Made by a program: the position numbers and the translations under genes. Of a stretch of DNA of 64,000 nucleotides, positions 35,402 through 44,755 are shown one piece after another. Source of the stretch: DATGUN01 sp035301285 (lineage in GTDB: Bacteria > Bacillota > Bacilli > Bacillales > Amphibacillaceae); the NCBI GenBank assembly GCA_035301285.1, contig DATGUN010000007.1, forward strand, positions 62,001 to 126,000. Reading direction: 5' to 3'. The notes beneath the pieces are model-generated. The model was not told the DNA's origin, made no database searches, and saw only the letters and a program-made list of their open reading frames with translations. Position 1 is the first letter of the stretch; every line of letters starts with the position of its first letter.

Positions 35402-36931
35402 ATGCAGCCGACATCATTACAAAACGAATTATATACATACTTTGGCAAACATTCATTCCTGCCTGGCCAACAGGCGATTATCGAAGATGTACTAGCCGGG
35501 CGTGATGTGCTTGGCATACTCCCGACAGGAAGCGGCAAATCATTATGTTATCAACTACCTGCCAAACTTCTGTCAGGAGTTACCATCATTGTCTCTCCAC
35601 TGATATCACTGATGAGCGATCAGGTAAAACAGTTGAAAGCCAATCAATTTAGTGATGTCATTGCGCTAAACAGCTTTTTGGACCTTTACGAAAGAAAAAA
35701 AGAATATCCAAATTTAAATAAATATAAATTAATTTATGTCTCTCCGGAGTTATTGCAACAGGAAGAGGTATTATATTGGCTCGGAAAACTCGCCATAAGT
35801 CTTTTTGTTGTTGATGAAGCACATTGCATATCACAATGGGGGCATGAATTCCGACCTGATTATTTGCGATTGGATAACGTCATTCGCAACCTGGGCAATC
35901 CTGTTGTATTAGCTTTAAGTGCAACAGCGACAGAAGAGGTGAGGGAAGATATCATCCACAGCCTGGACAGACCAAGTATGAAAGAACATGTACATCCAAT
36001 TGATCGTAGTAATATCATCTATGATGTTCATCATGTTAAAGATAACAACGAAAAAGTATGTTATATCGCAAAACTGATGCGGACATATCAAATCCCTATC
36101 ATCATTTATTTTTCGAGCAGACAAACATGCGAAGAAATAGCGGAAATTTTATCCAGGGACGTTCCGGAACGGCAAACAGCCTATTATCATGGAGGCATGG
36201 AACAGATCGACCGGACACTTGTACAACAACAATTCATGAATGATCAAATCGATGTCATCTGTGCTACAAGTGCTTTTGGGATGGGGATCAATAAACAGAA
36301 CACTCGTATGGTTGTTCACTATCATTTGCCGGCACAAATTGAATCGTTCATCCAAGAAACAGGTAGAGCAGGGAGGGATGGGAGACCGAGTGTCAGTTTA
36401 TTGCTATACAGCGAAAGTGATAAATACATTCCAAAAAGTTTCATAAAAAATGAACTCCCCACAATGGACGATGTTATATTTGTGTGGAATCGATTATATG
36501 AACTTTATATAAAAGGGCGTCCCATTCCGTCGGATGAAGAAAAGATCAAGAGCTATTTCCATTTATCGCAAACACAATGGCGTTTTTTATTCTATCAAAT
36601 GTCAAATCATGATATGATATATGGAAGAAATATTATTTATAATAAACAACACTGGCGCGAAACGTTGGACGAAATAGAACAAGTCATACGTGAACGGGTC
36701 AATCAAAAGGAAAATAAGGTTGCAGAAATGGTCAATTGGATCTCCGAAAAAAATTGTTTACGAAAAACCTTATTCCAAGGATTTCAATCTTCGTATACGC
36801 CACCTGAAAAAGATTGTTGTACAAATTGCGGTTTTAAATTATTTGATTGGGATCCAGCAATGACGGAAAAGAGATCACCCGGAAAACCTTGGGAACAGAC
36901 GTTAAAAAATATATTCATTGAAATTGGTTGA
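35402..36931 (+). CDS. recQ: RecQ-family ATP-dependent DNA helicase (RecS-like)
   Basis: 509-residue superfamily 2 helicase unwinding 3'-5'. Walker A is TGSGKS (42-47), DEAH box VVDEAHCISQWGHEFRPDY starts near 136, and the C-terminal motor domain has YYHGGMEQIDR, ATSAFGMGINK and QETGRAGRDG. A zinc-binding region near the end has cysteines at KNCLRK and DCCTNCG. No HRDC domain follows, so it is the short RecS (YpbC) type rather than the longer RecQ. Helps process stalled forks. Overlaps the next gene by 4 bp. Confidence 0.9.
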   Translation: MQPTSLQNELYTYFGKHSFLPGQQAIIEDVLAGRDVLGILPTGSGKSLCYQLPAKLLSGVTIIVSPLISLMSDQVKQLKANQFSDVIALNSFLDLYERKKEYPNLNKYKLIYVSPELLQQEEVLYWLGKLAISLFVVDEAHCISQWGHEFRPDYLRLDNVIRNLGNPVVLALSATATEEVREDIIHSLDRPSMKEHVHPIDRSNIIYDVHHVKDNNEKVCYIAKLMRTYQIPIIIYFSSRQTCEEIAEILSRDVPERQTAYYHGGMEQIDRTLVQQQFMNDQIDVICATSAFGMGINKQNTRMVVHYHLPAQIESFIQETGRAGRDGRPSVSLLLYSESDKYIPKSFIKNELPTMDDVIFVWNRLYELYIKGRPIPSDEEKIKSYFHLSQTQWRFLFYQMSNHDMIYGRNIIYNKQHWRETLDEIEQVIRERVNQKENKVAEMVNWISEKNCLRKTLFQGFQSSYTPPEKDCCTNCGFKLFDWDPAMTEKRSPGKPWEQTLKNIFIEIG

Positions 36932-37506
36932 AAATCATGCAAAAACAACGTGATATCATTAAAAATTTATCAGACAGGGAATTGAAATACCAACTGCTTC
37001 TATCGCAATCCATACTGTTTGTCCTAAGCCTGATATTAAGTTTTTTATTGTTTGATTCCATCATGGATTGGGGCAACCATTTCCAGATGGAGATAAAGGG
37101 CATCCTTTATTACGGGGTCGGCGGAGGAATGATCATTGTTCTCTTTGACCTTTTAATAATGGCTCTGTTCCCAGCAGATTGGTATGATGATGGTGGTATC
37201 AACAAACGAATTTTCTATAAAAGATCGATAAACGATATTATACTGATTGTAATCATCGTGTCGATAGCCGAGGAACTTTTGTTCCGCGGTGTCTTACAAA
37301 CAACTTTCGGTTATGTTCCAGCAAGTATTTTATTTGCCCTTGTACATATACGATACTTAACGAAACCATTATTGTTCATTTCAGTAGTTGCGACAAGCTT
37401 TTATATTGGCTTCTTGTTTGAACTTACGAACAATTTATTCGTTACAATCACCACGCATTTTATAGTTGATTTTTTATTGGCAATTATAATCCGTTATCAA
37501 AGATGA
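36928..37506 (+). CDS. CPBP-family intramembrane protease-like protein (YpbD-like)
   Basis: 192-residue polytopic membrane protein of the CAAX-prenyl-protease/bacteriocin-processing (Abi) family. Glutamate motif EELLFRGVLQ (about 112-121), the FALVHIRYL histidine motif and THFIVDFLLA match the three conserved family motifs. The start is uncertain: TTG overlapping the recQ stop, or ATG nine bases later; no strong ribosome binding site is visible. B. subtilis has ypbD in the same position. Substrate unknown. Confidence 0.82.
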   Translation: MKIMQKQRDIIKNLSDRELKYQLLLSQSILFVLSLILSFLLFDSIMDWGNHFQMEIKGILYYGVGGGMIIVLFDLLIMALFPADWYDDGGINKRIFYKRSINDIILIVIIVSIAEELLFRGVLQTTFGYVPASILFALVHIRYLTKPLLFISVVATSFYIGFLFELTNNLFVTITTHFIVDFLLAIIIRYQR

Positions 37507-37517
37507 GGTGAATGATT

Positions 37518-37838
37518 ATGAGTGACAACCCAAATCCAGACAAAGAAAGTGATCAGGAAAAAGAACTCAGAGAATTATTTTCCGAAGTGGAAAAATCGGC
37601 CGTACACAATCACGATACATCAGAAGAAAAAACATCGGATATAACGGACGAGACGCAAAAAATTGATGTCCTTAACTTGCCCCCGAGGCGGGAAGTGCAC
37701 AGTAATCATTCGGGACGTGTCAAAATAAAAATAAGACCCTATATACGCCTTATAATTGTTATCATATTGATGATCATCCTTTTTGCAGGAGGATTTTATT
37801 TGTGGGGCGAAGAATTGTTTAATATGATTGGACACTGA
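37518..37838 (+). CDS. Small single-pass membrane protein in the ypbE position
   Basis: 106-residue protein with an acidic, probably disordered N-terminal half, a basic stretch RVKIKIRPYIR, and one membrane segment (about 77-96, LIIVIILMIILFAGGFYLWG) close to the C-terminus. It sits where B. subtilis has ypbE, which carries an additional C-terminal LysM domain; here the protein ends soon after the membrane helix. GAGGTG seven bases upstream selects the second of two nearby ATG codons. Function unknown. Confidence 0.7.
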   Translation: MSDNPNPDKESDQEKELRELFSEVEKSAVHNHDTSEEKTSDITDETQKIDVLNLPPRREVHSNHSGRVKIKIRPYIRLIIVIILMIILFAGGFYLWGEELFNMIGH

Positions 37839-38035
37839 TACGATTCAAAGACAGATGTTTATCCAATGACTGTCGTTTTAATGATTTTAACGATTTATGT
37901 TCAATGTTAACCATCATTGCATATAGTAATATAAAGTGTTTGTTGATGAAATAAATCGATCTGTATACAGAATGCTGTAAAGGAAAATATATGTACCCAT
38001 GATCAATAGATTGAAATGTTTAAGGAGGATGCTAT

Positions 38036-38623
38036 ATGCGCATAGAACGAGTGTCCAACAGTCAATTCACGATATTCTTAACTTTTGACGATTTAATGGA
38101 AAGAGGTTTTACAAAAGAAGATTTATGGTATGACGCAACGAGTGTCCGCGATCTATTCAGCGATATGATGTATGAGGCCAGTACAGAACTTAACTTCGAG
38201 CTAGAAGGCATGTTGATTGTTCACGTTCATTTAATGCAGGCCCAAGGGATGCATGTCATTGTGACACAAAAAACAGAAGAAATAAATTGGGATGAGGATT
38301 ATATTGAAATGAAAGTCACATTGGATGAAAGTAATGAACTGATCTTTGCTTTTTCTGATTTTGAAGATGTCATTCAGGTATCCTTTTCATTGTTTACAAT
38401 TGGCATAAACGGGGGAACCATCTATTACTGGAACGGAAAATATTACATGCAATTTAATGAGAACATGTTCCAAGGCAGAAATAAAGAGGATATGATTGCC
38501 ATTTTATCGGAGTTTTCAACCCCAAGTATTGTAACCTCTCATCGGTTGGAAGCATATGGTAAAAAAATAATGGAACATGATGCCGTCTATCAAATCAATC
38601 GTACTTTTTGCCGTCAAGAATAA
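38036..38623 (+). CDS. ypbH: MecA-like ClpC adaptor YpbH (MecB)
   Basis: 195-residue adaptor of the MecA family, near the 194 of B. subtilis YpbH. The N-terminal MRIERVSNSQFTIFLTFDDLMERGF binds substrates and the C-terminal domain (from about residue 100, ELIFAFSDFEDVIQVS) contacts the ClpC N-domain. An acidic linker is shorter than in MecA. It delivers proteins to ClpCP. GGAGG precedes the ATG. Position upstream of gudB is as in B. subtilis, which distinguishes it from MecA itself. Confidence 0.9.
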   Translation: MRIERVSNSQFTIFLTFDDLMERGFTKEDLWYDATSVRDLFSDMMYEASTELNFELEGMLIVHVHLMQAQGMHVIVTQKTEEINWDEDYIEMKVTLDESNELIFAFSDFEDVIQVSFSLFTIGINGGTIYYWNGKYYMQFNENMFQGRNKEDMIAILSEFSTPSIVTSHRLEAYGKKIMEHDAVYQINRTFCRQE

Positions 38624-38662
38624 TTTATTAATCGTAATATTATAGGAAAAATACCTATACAT

Positions 38663-38676
38663 TGCAAACGTTTACA
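38663..38676. promoter_or_regulatory. cre-like site upstream of gudB
   Basis: TGCAAACGTTTACA fits the CcpA consensus TGWAANCGNTNWCA at all but one defined position. It lies 39 bp upstream of the nearest -35 candidate, a position compatible with CcpA activation as well as repression. Confidence 0.5.
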
Positions 38677-38714
38677 GTTAGTGGAGCTTTTTCCGCGAAA
38701 AATCCCTGTATTTA

Positions 38715-38742
38715 TTGCATATTTATAATGAAAGTGTATACT
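38715..38742 (+). promoter_or_regulatory. Promoter candidate of gudB
   Basis: TTGCAT, a 16-bp spacer and TATACT lie 53 bp before the gudB start. Confidence 0.5.
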
Positions 38743-38795
38743 AATCTCTGAGTACAGTTATTATAATATTTTACGCATATTTAGGAGGTAAATTC

Positions 38796-40073
38796 ATGGT
38801 AGCCGATAAAGCAGAAGATTCTACCAAACAACAAAAGCATATGGAAATTTTAGACTCAACAAGGTCCGTTGTTAAAACCGCATTAGAAAAATTAGGTTAC
38901 CCTAATGAGGTTTATGAACTGTTAAAAGATCCCATCCGTTTGATGACCGTTCGTATTCCAGTACGTATGGATGACGGCTCCATCAAAGTGTTCACCGGTT
39001 ATAGAGGGCAACATAATGATGCTGTCGGCCCAACCAAGGGTGGGGTACGTTTTCATCCAGATGTAACCGAAACTGAGGTCAAGGCACTCTCGATATGGAT
39101 GAGTTTAAAAGCAGGTATTGTTGATCTGCCATATGGTGGAGGAAAAGGTGGAATTGTATGCGATCCACGAGAAATGTCATTTCGTGAGCTGGAAGGCCTA
39201 AGTCGAGGCTACGTACGTGCTATCAGTCAAGTCGTCGGTCCGACAAAAGACATTCCTGCACCGGATGTATTTACAAATTCACAAATAATGGCTTGGATGA
39301 TGGATGAATATAGCCGCATCGATGAATTTAACAGTCCGGGATTCATTACTGGCAAACCGATTGTTCTCGGTGGTTCACATGGCCGTGAATCTGCAACCGC
39401 AAAAGGGGTTACGATCTGTATAAATGAAGCCGCCAAAAAACGCGGGTTCAATTTAAAAGGAGCACGTGTGGTCGTGCAAGGTTTCGGAAACGCCGGTAGC
39501 TTTTTGTCTAAATTCCTATACGACCAAGGAGCAAAGGTAGTTGGTATTTCAGATGCATACGGAGCTTTACACGATCCAGATGGATTGGATATAGATTATT
39601 TATTGGACCGACGTGATAGCTTTGGAACGGTTACAAAGTTATTTGAAAATACATTGACAAATCAAGAACTGTTGGAACTTGACTGTGACATATTGGTTCC
39701 TGCAGCAGTCGAAAATCAAATAACGAAAGATAATGCCCATAACATTAAAGCAGATATTGTCGTAGAAGCCGCCAATGGCCCAACATCAATGGAAGGGACA
39801 AAAATATTGACAGAACGCGGTATTCTTCTCGTCCCCGATGTCATGGCATCTGCAGGCGGTGTGACCGTCTCCTACTTTGAGTGGGTCCAAAACAATCAAG
39901 GTTATTATTGGTCTGAAGAAGAAATCGACGAAAAACTTCATGAAATCATGATCAACTCATTTAACGCCATTTATAATCTCGCAGAAACAAGACATGTGGA
40001 CATGCGACTGGCCGCATATATGATTGGTGTACGTAAAATGGCTGAAGCTTCGCGATTCAGAGGCTGGGTATAA
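38796..40073 (+). CDS. gudB: NAD-specific glutamate dehydrogenase
   Basis: 425-residue catabolic enzyme deaminating glutamate to 2-oxoglutarate. The substrate site KGGVRFHPDV, the catalytic region LPYGGGKGGI (112-121) and the dinucleotide-binding VQGFGNAGSFL are intact. TEVKALSIW (93-101) contains a single VKA, so the 9-bp duplication that inactivates GudB in laboratory B. subtilis is absent and the enzyme should be active. AGGAGG precedes the ATG. Genomic position between ypbH and ypdA identifies it as gudB rather than rocG. Confidence 0.94.
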   Translation: MVADKAEDSTKQQKHMEILDSTRSVVKTALEKLGYPNEVYELLKDPIRLMTVRIPVRMDDGSIKVFTGYRGQHNDAVGPTKGGVRFHPDVTETEVKALSIWMSLKAGIVDLPYGGGKGGIVCDPREMSFRELEGLSRGYVRAISQVVGPTKDIPAPDVFTNSQIMAWMMDEYSRIDEFNSPGFITGKPIVLGGSHGRESATAKGVTICINEAAKKRGFNLKGARVVVQGFGNAGSFLSKFLYDQGAKVVGISDAYGALHDPDGLDIDYLLDRRDSFGTVTKLFENTLTNQELLELDCDILVPAAVENQITKDNAHNIKADIVVEAANGPTSMEGTKILTERGILLVPDVMASAGGVTVSYFEWVQNNQGYYWSEEEIDEKLHEIMINSFNAIYNLAETRHVDMRLAAYMIGVRKMAEASRFRGWV

Positions 40074-40113
40074 TTCATTTAAATGTCTGTCGATCCTAAA
40101 AAATGCCGAAAAA

Positions 40114-40147
40114 ACTCTTATCATGTATAATAGATAAGGGTTTTTTT
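40114..40147 (+). terminator. Terminator after gudB
   Basis: ACTCTTATC and GATAAGGGT form a 9-bp stem with one G-U pair, followed by a run of seven T. Confidence 0.85.
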
Positions 40148-40261
40148 ATGGATTGTGATTTTAAATACTCAAAATCAAATCATGAACGTTGAGAAAGCCG
40201 ACCGCACATTATAAAATAGAGTTTTGAAGTAGGTATCATAATAAAAGGAAGTGTACGCATC

Positions 40262-41245
40262 ATGCAAAAAGAACATACAATCATAGTAGGGGCAGGGCCA
40301 TGTGGACTATCGTGTGCTATTGCTCTTAAGAAAAAGGGGATTACCCCGTTGATAATAGAAAAAGGTAATGTCGTCCATACACTATACCATTACCCAACAC
40401 ATCAAACATTTTTCAGTACCAGCAACAAACTGGAAATCGGCGGGATACCATTTATAACCGAAAAACCGAAGCCTGTCCGCCTGCAAGCTTTATCCTATTA
40501 TCGGGAAGTAGCTAAGCGTGAGGAGTTAAGAATAAACACATTCGAACGAGTCAACAACATATCCAAGGAAAAAGGCAGATTTCTTATCAAAACAACCCGT
40601 GAGGGAAATAAAGACACATATTACGAGGCAAAAAACGTCATTCTGGCTACAGGTTATTACGATCAACCCAATTACATGAACATACCTGGAGAAAACCTGG
40701 ATAAAGTCACACACTATTTTCAGGAGGGGCATCCGTATTTCAACAAGAATGTCGTTGTGGTAGGGGGGAAAAACTCTGCCGTCGATGCCACACTTGAACT
40801 TCATAAAGCAGGAGCGAATATTACGGTTTTATATAGAGGGGATACTTATTCAAAAAGCATTAAACCGTGGATATTACCTGAATTTGCTTCCTTGGTGGAA
40901 AAGGATATTGTCCACATGGAGTTTAATGCAAATATCACAGAAATCACACACAATGACGTCACTTATCAAGTCGATGGCCATACAAAAACCATTCCGAATG
41001 ATTTTGTTTTTGCAATGACAGGATATCAACCAGATCAAACTTTTTTCCGCAAATGTGGTATCAACATGATGGAAGATACCGGTGCACCTATATACCATGA
41101 AGAAACCATGGAAACAAATATACCGCATTTATATGTCGCAGGAGTAGTAGCGGCCGGCTATAATAACAATAAAATTTTCATTGAAAACGGACGATTCCAC
41201 GGAAAGCAAATTGCTGAGTCAATCATGAAGCACGAAAATGAATAA
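40262..41245 (+). CDS. ypdA: Bacillithiol disulfide (bacilliredoxin) reductase YpdA
   Basis: 327-residue FAD/NADPH-dependent flavoprotein. The N-terminal FAD motif VGAGPCGLSCA includes C14, the conserved cysteine of YpdA; the second Rossmann motif is VVVGGKNSAVDA (about 169-180). It lacks the thioredoxin-reductase CxxC. In Firmicutes YpdA reduces oxidised bacillithiol, completing the BrxA/YpdA redox path. GGAAGTG lies upstream of the ATG. It is a single-gene unit bounded by terminators. Confidence 0.92.
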   Translation: MQKEHTIIVGAGPCGLSCAIALKKKGITPLIIEKGNVVHTLYHYPTHQTFFSTSNKLEIGGIPFITEKPKPVRLQALSYYREVAKREELRINTFERVNNISKEKGRFLIKTTREGNKDTYYEAKNVILATGYYDQPNYMNIPGENLDKVTHYFQEGHPYFNKNVVVVGGKNSAVDATLELHKAGANITVLYRGDTYSKSIKPWILPEFASLVEKDIVHMEFNANITEITHNDVTYQVDGHTKTIPNDFVFAMTGYQPDQTFFRKCGINMMEDTGAPIYHEETMETNIPHLYVAGVVAAGYNNNKIFIENGRFHGKQIAESIMKHENE

Positions 41246-41307
41246 CCACCGTATGCCAACACCATCAAGAAACGCTTAGAGAACCGTATGTCGATAGGAA
41301 GTCATCA

Positions 41308-41342
41308 AACCCTTCACAATCAATGTTGTGAGGGGTTTTTTA
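41308..41342 (+). terminator. Terminator after ypdA
   Basis: AACCCTTCACAA and TTGTGAGGGGTT form a 12-bp stem with one G-U pair and a 6-nt loop, followed by TTTTT. Confidence 0.88.
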
Positions 41343-41447
41343 TGTTGTGTCATACCATTTTTTATCTCTTTTTTTAATCTTAATGTATAAAAGATGCGTT
41401 AACTCTTAAAATAAGGATTACTAAACATGGAAAGTGGAGGAAATAGT

Positions 41448-42263
41448 ATGACCATACGAAGAGTGTTTCTCATATGTATCATATCCACCTTGGCCGTTGT
41501 GTATCAGGGACCGAAACTGCAAACAAGCGTATATGCATTCAGTCCCCAAGTCATACAACATGGTGCAGTAGGTGAAGATGTCATTGAACTACAATCCCGG
41601 CTTCAATATATCGGTTTCTATCATGGTGATATCGATGGTGTTTTCGGATGGACAACTTATTGGGCATTACGAAACTTTCAATATGAATTTGGGATGGAAA
41701 TCGATGGATTGGCAGGAGAAGCAACAAAGAAAAAATTAGAAAAAGCGACGAAATATGATCCTAACAGTGTAAAACAAAATACGAATACAAACAATAAAAA
41801 CACAGCAAATAAGGGAAACCAGGGGAAGCAAGAGAACAAAGGGAATAATACCGCCGCAAATAACAATAAAGCACCAGAGCCAACCGGACAAAATGTACCA
41901 AAGGGATATTCTGAGAATGATATTCGTTTGTTGGCAAACGCTGTTTACGGCGAATCACGCGGTGAACCGTATGAAGGTCAAGTTGCTGTCGCTGCAGTCA
42001 TTTTAAATCGCGTTGAAAGTGATACGTTTCCGAATACTGCATCAGGTGTCATCTTTGAACCGCGCGCATTCACTGCTGTTTCAGACGGACAGATATGGCT
42101 GGAACCGAATGAACAGGCAGAAAGCGCTGTATTAGATGCAATCAATGGTTGGGACCCGTCAGGCAATGCTTTGTATTATTTTAATCCCGAAACGGCTACA
42201 TCAAGTTGGATATGGTCAAGACCACAAATCAAAAAAATCGGAAAACATATATTTTGTAAATAG
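41448..42263 (+). CDS. sleB: Spore cortex-lytic enzyme SleB
   Basis: 271-residue secreted lytic transglycosylase that degrades cortex during germination. Signal peptide about 1-30; peptidoglycan-binding domain about 36-98 (DVIELQSRLQYIGFYHGDIDG); Asn/Lys/Thr-rich linker about 105-145; C-terminal hydrolase domain with catalytic E169 in VYGESRGEPYEGQ and closing SRPQIKKIGKHIFC. The chosen ATG follows GGAGGAAATAGT; an in-frame ATG seven codons earlier lies before that site. It precedes ypeB by 15 bp, its required partner. Confidence 0.94.
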   Translation: MTIRRVFLICIISTLAVVYQGPKLQTSVYAFSPQVIQHGAVGEDVIELQSRLQYIGFYHGDIDGVFGWTTYWALRNFQYEFGMEIDGLAGEATKKKLEKATKYDPNSVKQNTNTNNKNTANKGNQGKQENKGNNTAANNNKAPEPTGQNVPKGYSENDIRLLANAVYGESRGEPYEGQVAVAAVILNRVESDTFPNTASGVIFEPRAFTAVSDGQIWLEPNEQAESAVLDAINGWDPSGNALYYFNPETATSSWIWSRPQIKKIGKHIFCK

Positions 42264-42278
42264 AAAGGTGTGAAAGAT

Positions 42279-43673
42279 ATGGCTCGCTGGATTACAATTG
42301 CTGTATTGGCGATAGGGATATTAGGTGTTGGCTTTTGGGGATATCAAGAACATCAGGAAAAAAATGCAGTCCTTATACAAGCTGAAAACACGTATCAACG
42401 TTCTTTTCATGAATTAAGCTACCATATGGATATGTTACATGACAAAATCGGTACGTCATTGGCTATGGATTCAAGGGATTCACTTTCTCCACAACTGGTT
42501 GAAATATGGCGTTTATCATCACAGGCGTTATCAAACGTAGGACAATTGCCGCTTAGCTTGGTCCCATTTGATAAAACTGAAGAATTCCTCTCCAATATAG
42601 GTGACTTCACATATAAAACAGCGGTAAGGGATTTAGGTGAAGAACCGCTCGAAGATAAAGAAGTCGATCGGTTAAGGACATTATATAAACAATCAGAGGA
42701 AATCAAAGATGAATTGCGCCAGGTACAGCACGAAGTCTTGGATGATAATTTACGTTGGATGGATGTTCAGCTTGCTCTTGCATCACAGGATGAACCAAAT
42801 GACAATACAATCATCGATGGATTCAATACTGTGGAAAACAAAGTAGATGGCTTTTCAGATACACAAGATACCGCATATCCTGAGGCGGGAAACCAGGAAG
42901 AACATTCATTCAAATATCTGACTGGAGAAAAAATCAATGAAAAGAAAGCGAAAGAAATCGGAGAAGACATGTTCCATATCAAAAAAGATGACGGAATTGA
43001 TGTTGAGACAACCAAAAGCGGTGATGGCGCGAATATACCGACTTATAGCCTCTCCTATGAAGATAAGAAAAAAACCGGATATATGGATATCTCTGAAAAA
43101 GGTGGCCATCCATTGTCTTTAATCATCAACAGGGACATCAATGATAAGGAGTTAAGCTTGAATGATGGATTGGAAAAAGCAAAAGCATATCTAAAAGATC
43201 AGGACTTCGATAAGATGACCATTTTCGAAAGTAATGAGTACAATGACATCGGTGTTTATTCCTTTTTAGCGATAGAAGACGATGTCAGAGTCTTCCCTGA
43301 TGCCATACAAGTGAAAGTGGCTTTAGATAATGGTGATATCATCGGATTGAATGCAAGGAATTACTATATGAACCACACGGACCGAAGCATGCCGAAACCC
43401 AAGCTGAGCAAAAAAGAAGCGAAAGAAAAAGTGAACCCCAAAGTAGATATACAAGAAGACTTTATGGCAGTGATAGACGATGATACAGGTAAAGAAGTCC
43501 TGACCTATGAATTTTTAGGCATCATAGGAAATAATACCTATCGCATCTTCATCAATGCTCTCACAGGACGCGAGGAAAAAGTCGAAAAAATGGGTGAAAC
43601 CGAATTGAATTTTGCTTCAGCAACAAAAAGGGAAAGACATCTGTCTCTCCCTTTTGTTGTTTCGTTCACATAG
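42279..43673 (+). CDS. ypeB: SleB-stabilising germination protein YpeB
   Basis: 464-residue spore protein that protects and localises SleB. An N-terminal membrane anchor (about 4-23, ITIAVLAIGILGVGFWGYQ) is followed by a helical domain and by PepSY-like repeats in the C-terminal half (KAKEIGEDMF, KAKAYLKD, KEAKEKVNPK). The chosen ATG follows AAAGGTG. The length exceeds the roughly 450 of B. subtilis because the frame continues through a terminator-like hairpin, giving a tail ATKRERHLSLPFVVSFT that looks non-conserved; see findings. Confidence 0.92.
   Translation: MARWITIAVLAIGILGVGFWGYQEHQEKNAVLIQAENTYQRSFHELSYHMDMLHDKIGTSLAMDSRDSLSPQLVEIWRLSSQALSNVGQLPLSLVPFDKTEEFLSNIGDFTYKTAVRDLGEEPLEDKEVDRLRTLYKQSEEIKDELRQVQHEVLDDNLRWMDVQLALASQDEPNDNTIIDGFNTVENKVDGFSDTQDTAYPEAGNQEEHSFKYLTGEKINEKKAKEIGEDMFHIKKDDGIDVETTKSGDGANIPTYSLSYEDKKKTGYMDISEKGGHPLSLIINRDINDKELSLNDGLEKAKAYLKDQDFDKMTIFESNEYNDIGVYSFLAIEDDVRVFPDAIQVKVALDNGDIIGLNARNYYMNHTDRSMPKPKLSKKEAKEKVNPKVDIQEDFMAVIDDDTGKEVLTYEFLGIIGNNTYRIFINALTGREEKVEKMGETELNFASATKRERHLSLPFVVSFT
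43621..43662 (+). terminator. Terminator hairpin inside the 3' end of ypeB
   Basis: GGGAAAGAC and GTCTCTCCC form a 9-bp stem with one mismatch and an ATCT loop, followed by TTTTGTTGTTT. Flanking CAACAAAAA and TTTTGTTG lengthen the stem. It overlaps the last 18 codons of ypeB. Confidence 0.65.
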
Positions 43674-43791
43674 GTATATAGTTCCACAAAAGAAACAGCT
43701 AGGGTAATCGGTTGTTGGAACCATTCGCCTAACCTGAAAAAGAAAGATCGGATCATCACATTTTTAACGAAAACAGCTTATAACGATAACG

Positions 43792-43834
43792 GAAAAAGAG
43801 TGCCGTGTACATAATATTTTATAGACTCTTTTTC
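43792..43834. terminator. Inverted repeat upstream of cmk, possible second (bidirectional) terminator
   Basis: GAAAAAGAGT and ACTCTTTTTC are perfect 10-bp complements separated by 23 nt. One arm is A-rich and the other T-rich. Confidence 0.35.
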
Positions 43835-43842
43835 ATTGGGTG

Positions 43843-43851
43843 TGTTATGAT
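43843..43851 (+). promoter_or_regulatory. Extended -10 promoter candidate of cmk
   Basis: TGT-TATGAT is a TGn extended -10; the -35 region TAGACT is weak. It lies about 80 bp before cmk. Confidence 0.4.
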
Positions 43852-43930
43852 AGATATGAAATATGAACGGCACATCGCTTTTATTTCAATTTCAAAAACT
43901 GGGCTTGACACTTGTAGGAGAGGAAGAAGT

Positions 43931-44632
43931 ATGTTCATGAAAAACAGTATAGCGATTGCTATCGATGGACCTGCTGCAGCCGGTAAAAGCACCGTAGCTA
44001 AATTGGTGGCACAGCACTTATCTTATATTTATATCGATACGGGAGCCATGTATCGCGCATTAACATTAAAGGCTTTACAAAATAACCTGCCTGTCAATGA
44101 TGAAAAGATATTACATGAAACATTGATACATACCGAAATAGAATTGCAACAGGAAACAGATGGTCAACATGTCCTGTTGGATGGTGTCGATGTGACGGAG
44201 GACATTCGCTCACAAGAGGTATCCAACAATGTATCATATGTAAGTGAACATGCCACCGTCCGTAAAAATATGGTGGAAAGGCAACAAGCCCTTGCCAAAA
44301 GACGGGGAGTCGTCATGGATGGACGTGATATAGGCACACACGTCATTCCAGATGCAGAAGTCAAAATATTTCTCATAGCTTCCGTTTCCGAGCGTGCCAA
44401 ACGAAGACATGCAGAAAATAAACAAAAGGGCTACACGTCGGATCTTGACCAGCTAAAAAGGGAAATCGAGAAACGCGATGAACTTGATTCAAAACGGGAA
44501 GCTTCACCTTTATTAAAAGCTGTTGATGCTCAAGAAGTGGATACAACTTCACTGTCAATTGATGAAGTGGTTGCACGTATTTTGGAAAAAGCTGAAAATG
44601 CATTATCACATAATCATTCAAAGAGCGAATAA
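43931..44632 (+). CDS. cmk: Cytidylate kinase
   Basis: 233-residue (d)CMP kinase. P-loop GPAAAGKS at 13-20, DTGAMYRALTLKAL, the NMP-binding DGRDIGTHVIPDAEVKIFL and the arginine-rich lid are present. The chosen ATG follows TAGGAGAGG with suitable spacing; an ATG two codons later is possible. It directly precedes the S1-like gene as in many Gram-positive genomes. The B. subtilis genes ypfA and ypfB, between ypeB and cmk, are absent here. Confidence 0.94.
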   Translation: MFMKNSIAIAIDGPAAAGKSTVAKLVAQHLSYIYIDTGAMYRALTLKALQNNLPVNDEKILHETLIHTEIELQQETDGQHVLLDGVDVTEDIRSQEVSNNVSYVSEHATVRKNMVERQQALAKRRGVVMDGRDIGTHVIPDAEVKIFLIASVSERAKRRHAENKQKGYTSDLDQLKREIEKRDELDSKREASPLLKAVDAQEVDTTSLSIDEVVARILEKAENALSHNHSKSE

Positions 44633-44755
44633 AATGACGACTGGCAATTGATTCCATTTAATCCACTTTACTTGACATATATATCGAATTATTAGAAGTT
44701 ATAGAAAGAATTATTTTTGAAGTCGGGTTGATTGTTTAAGGAGGAGGAAGTAGTG

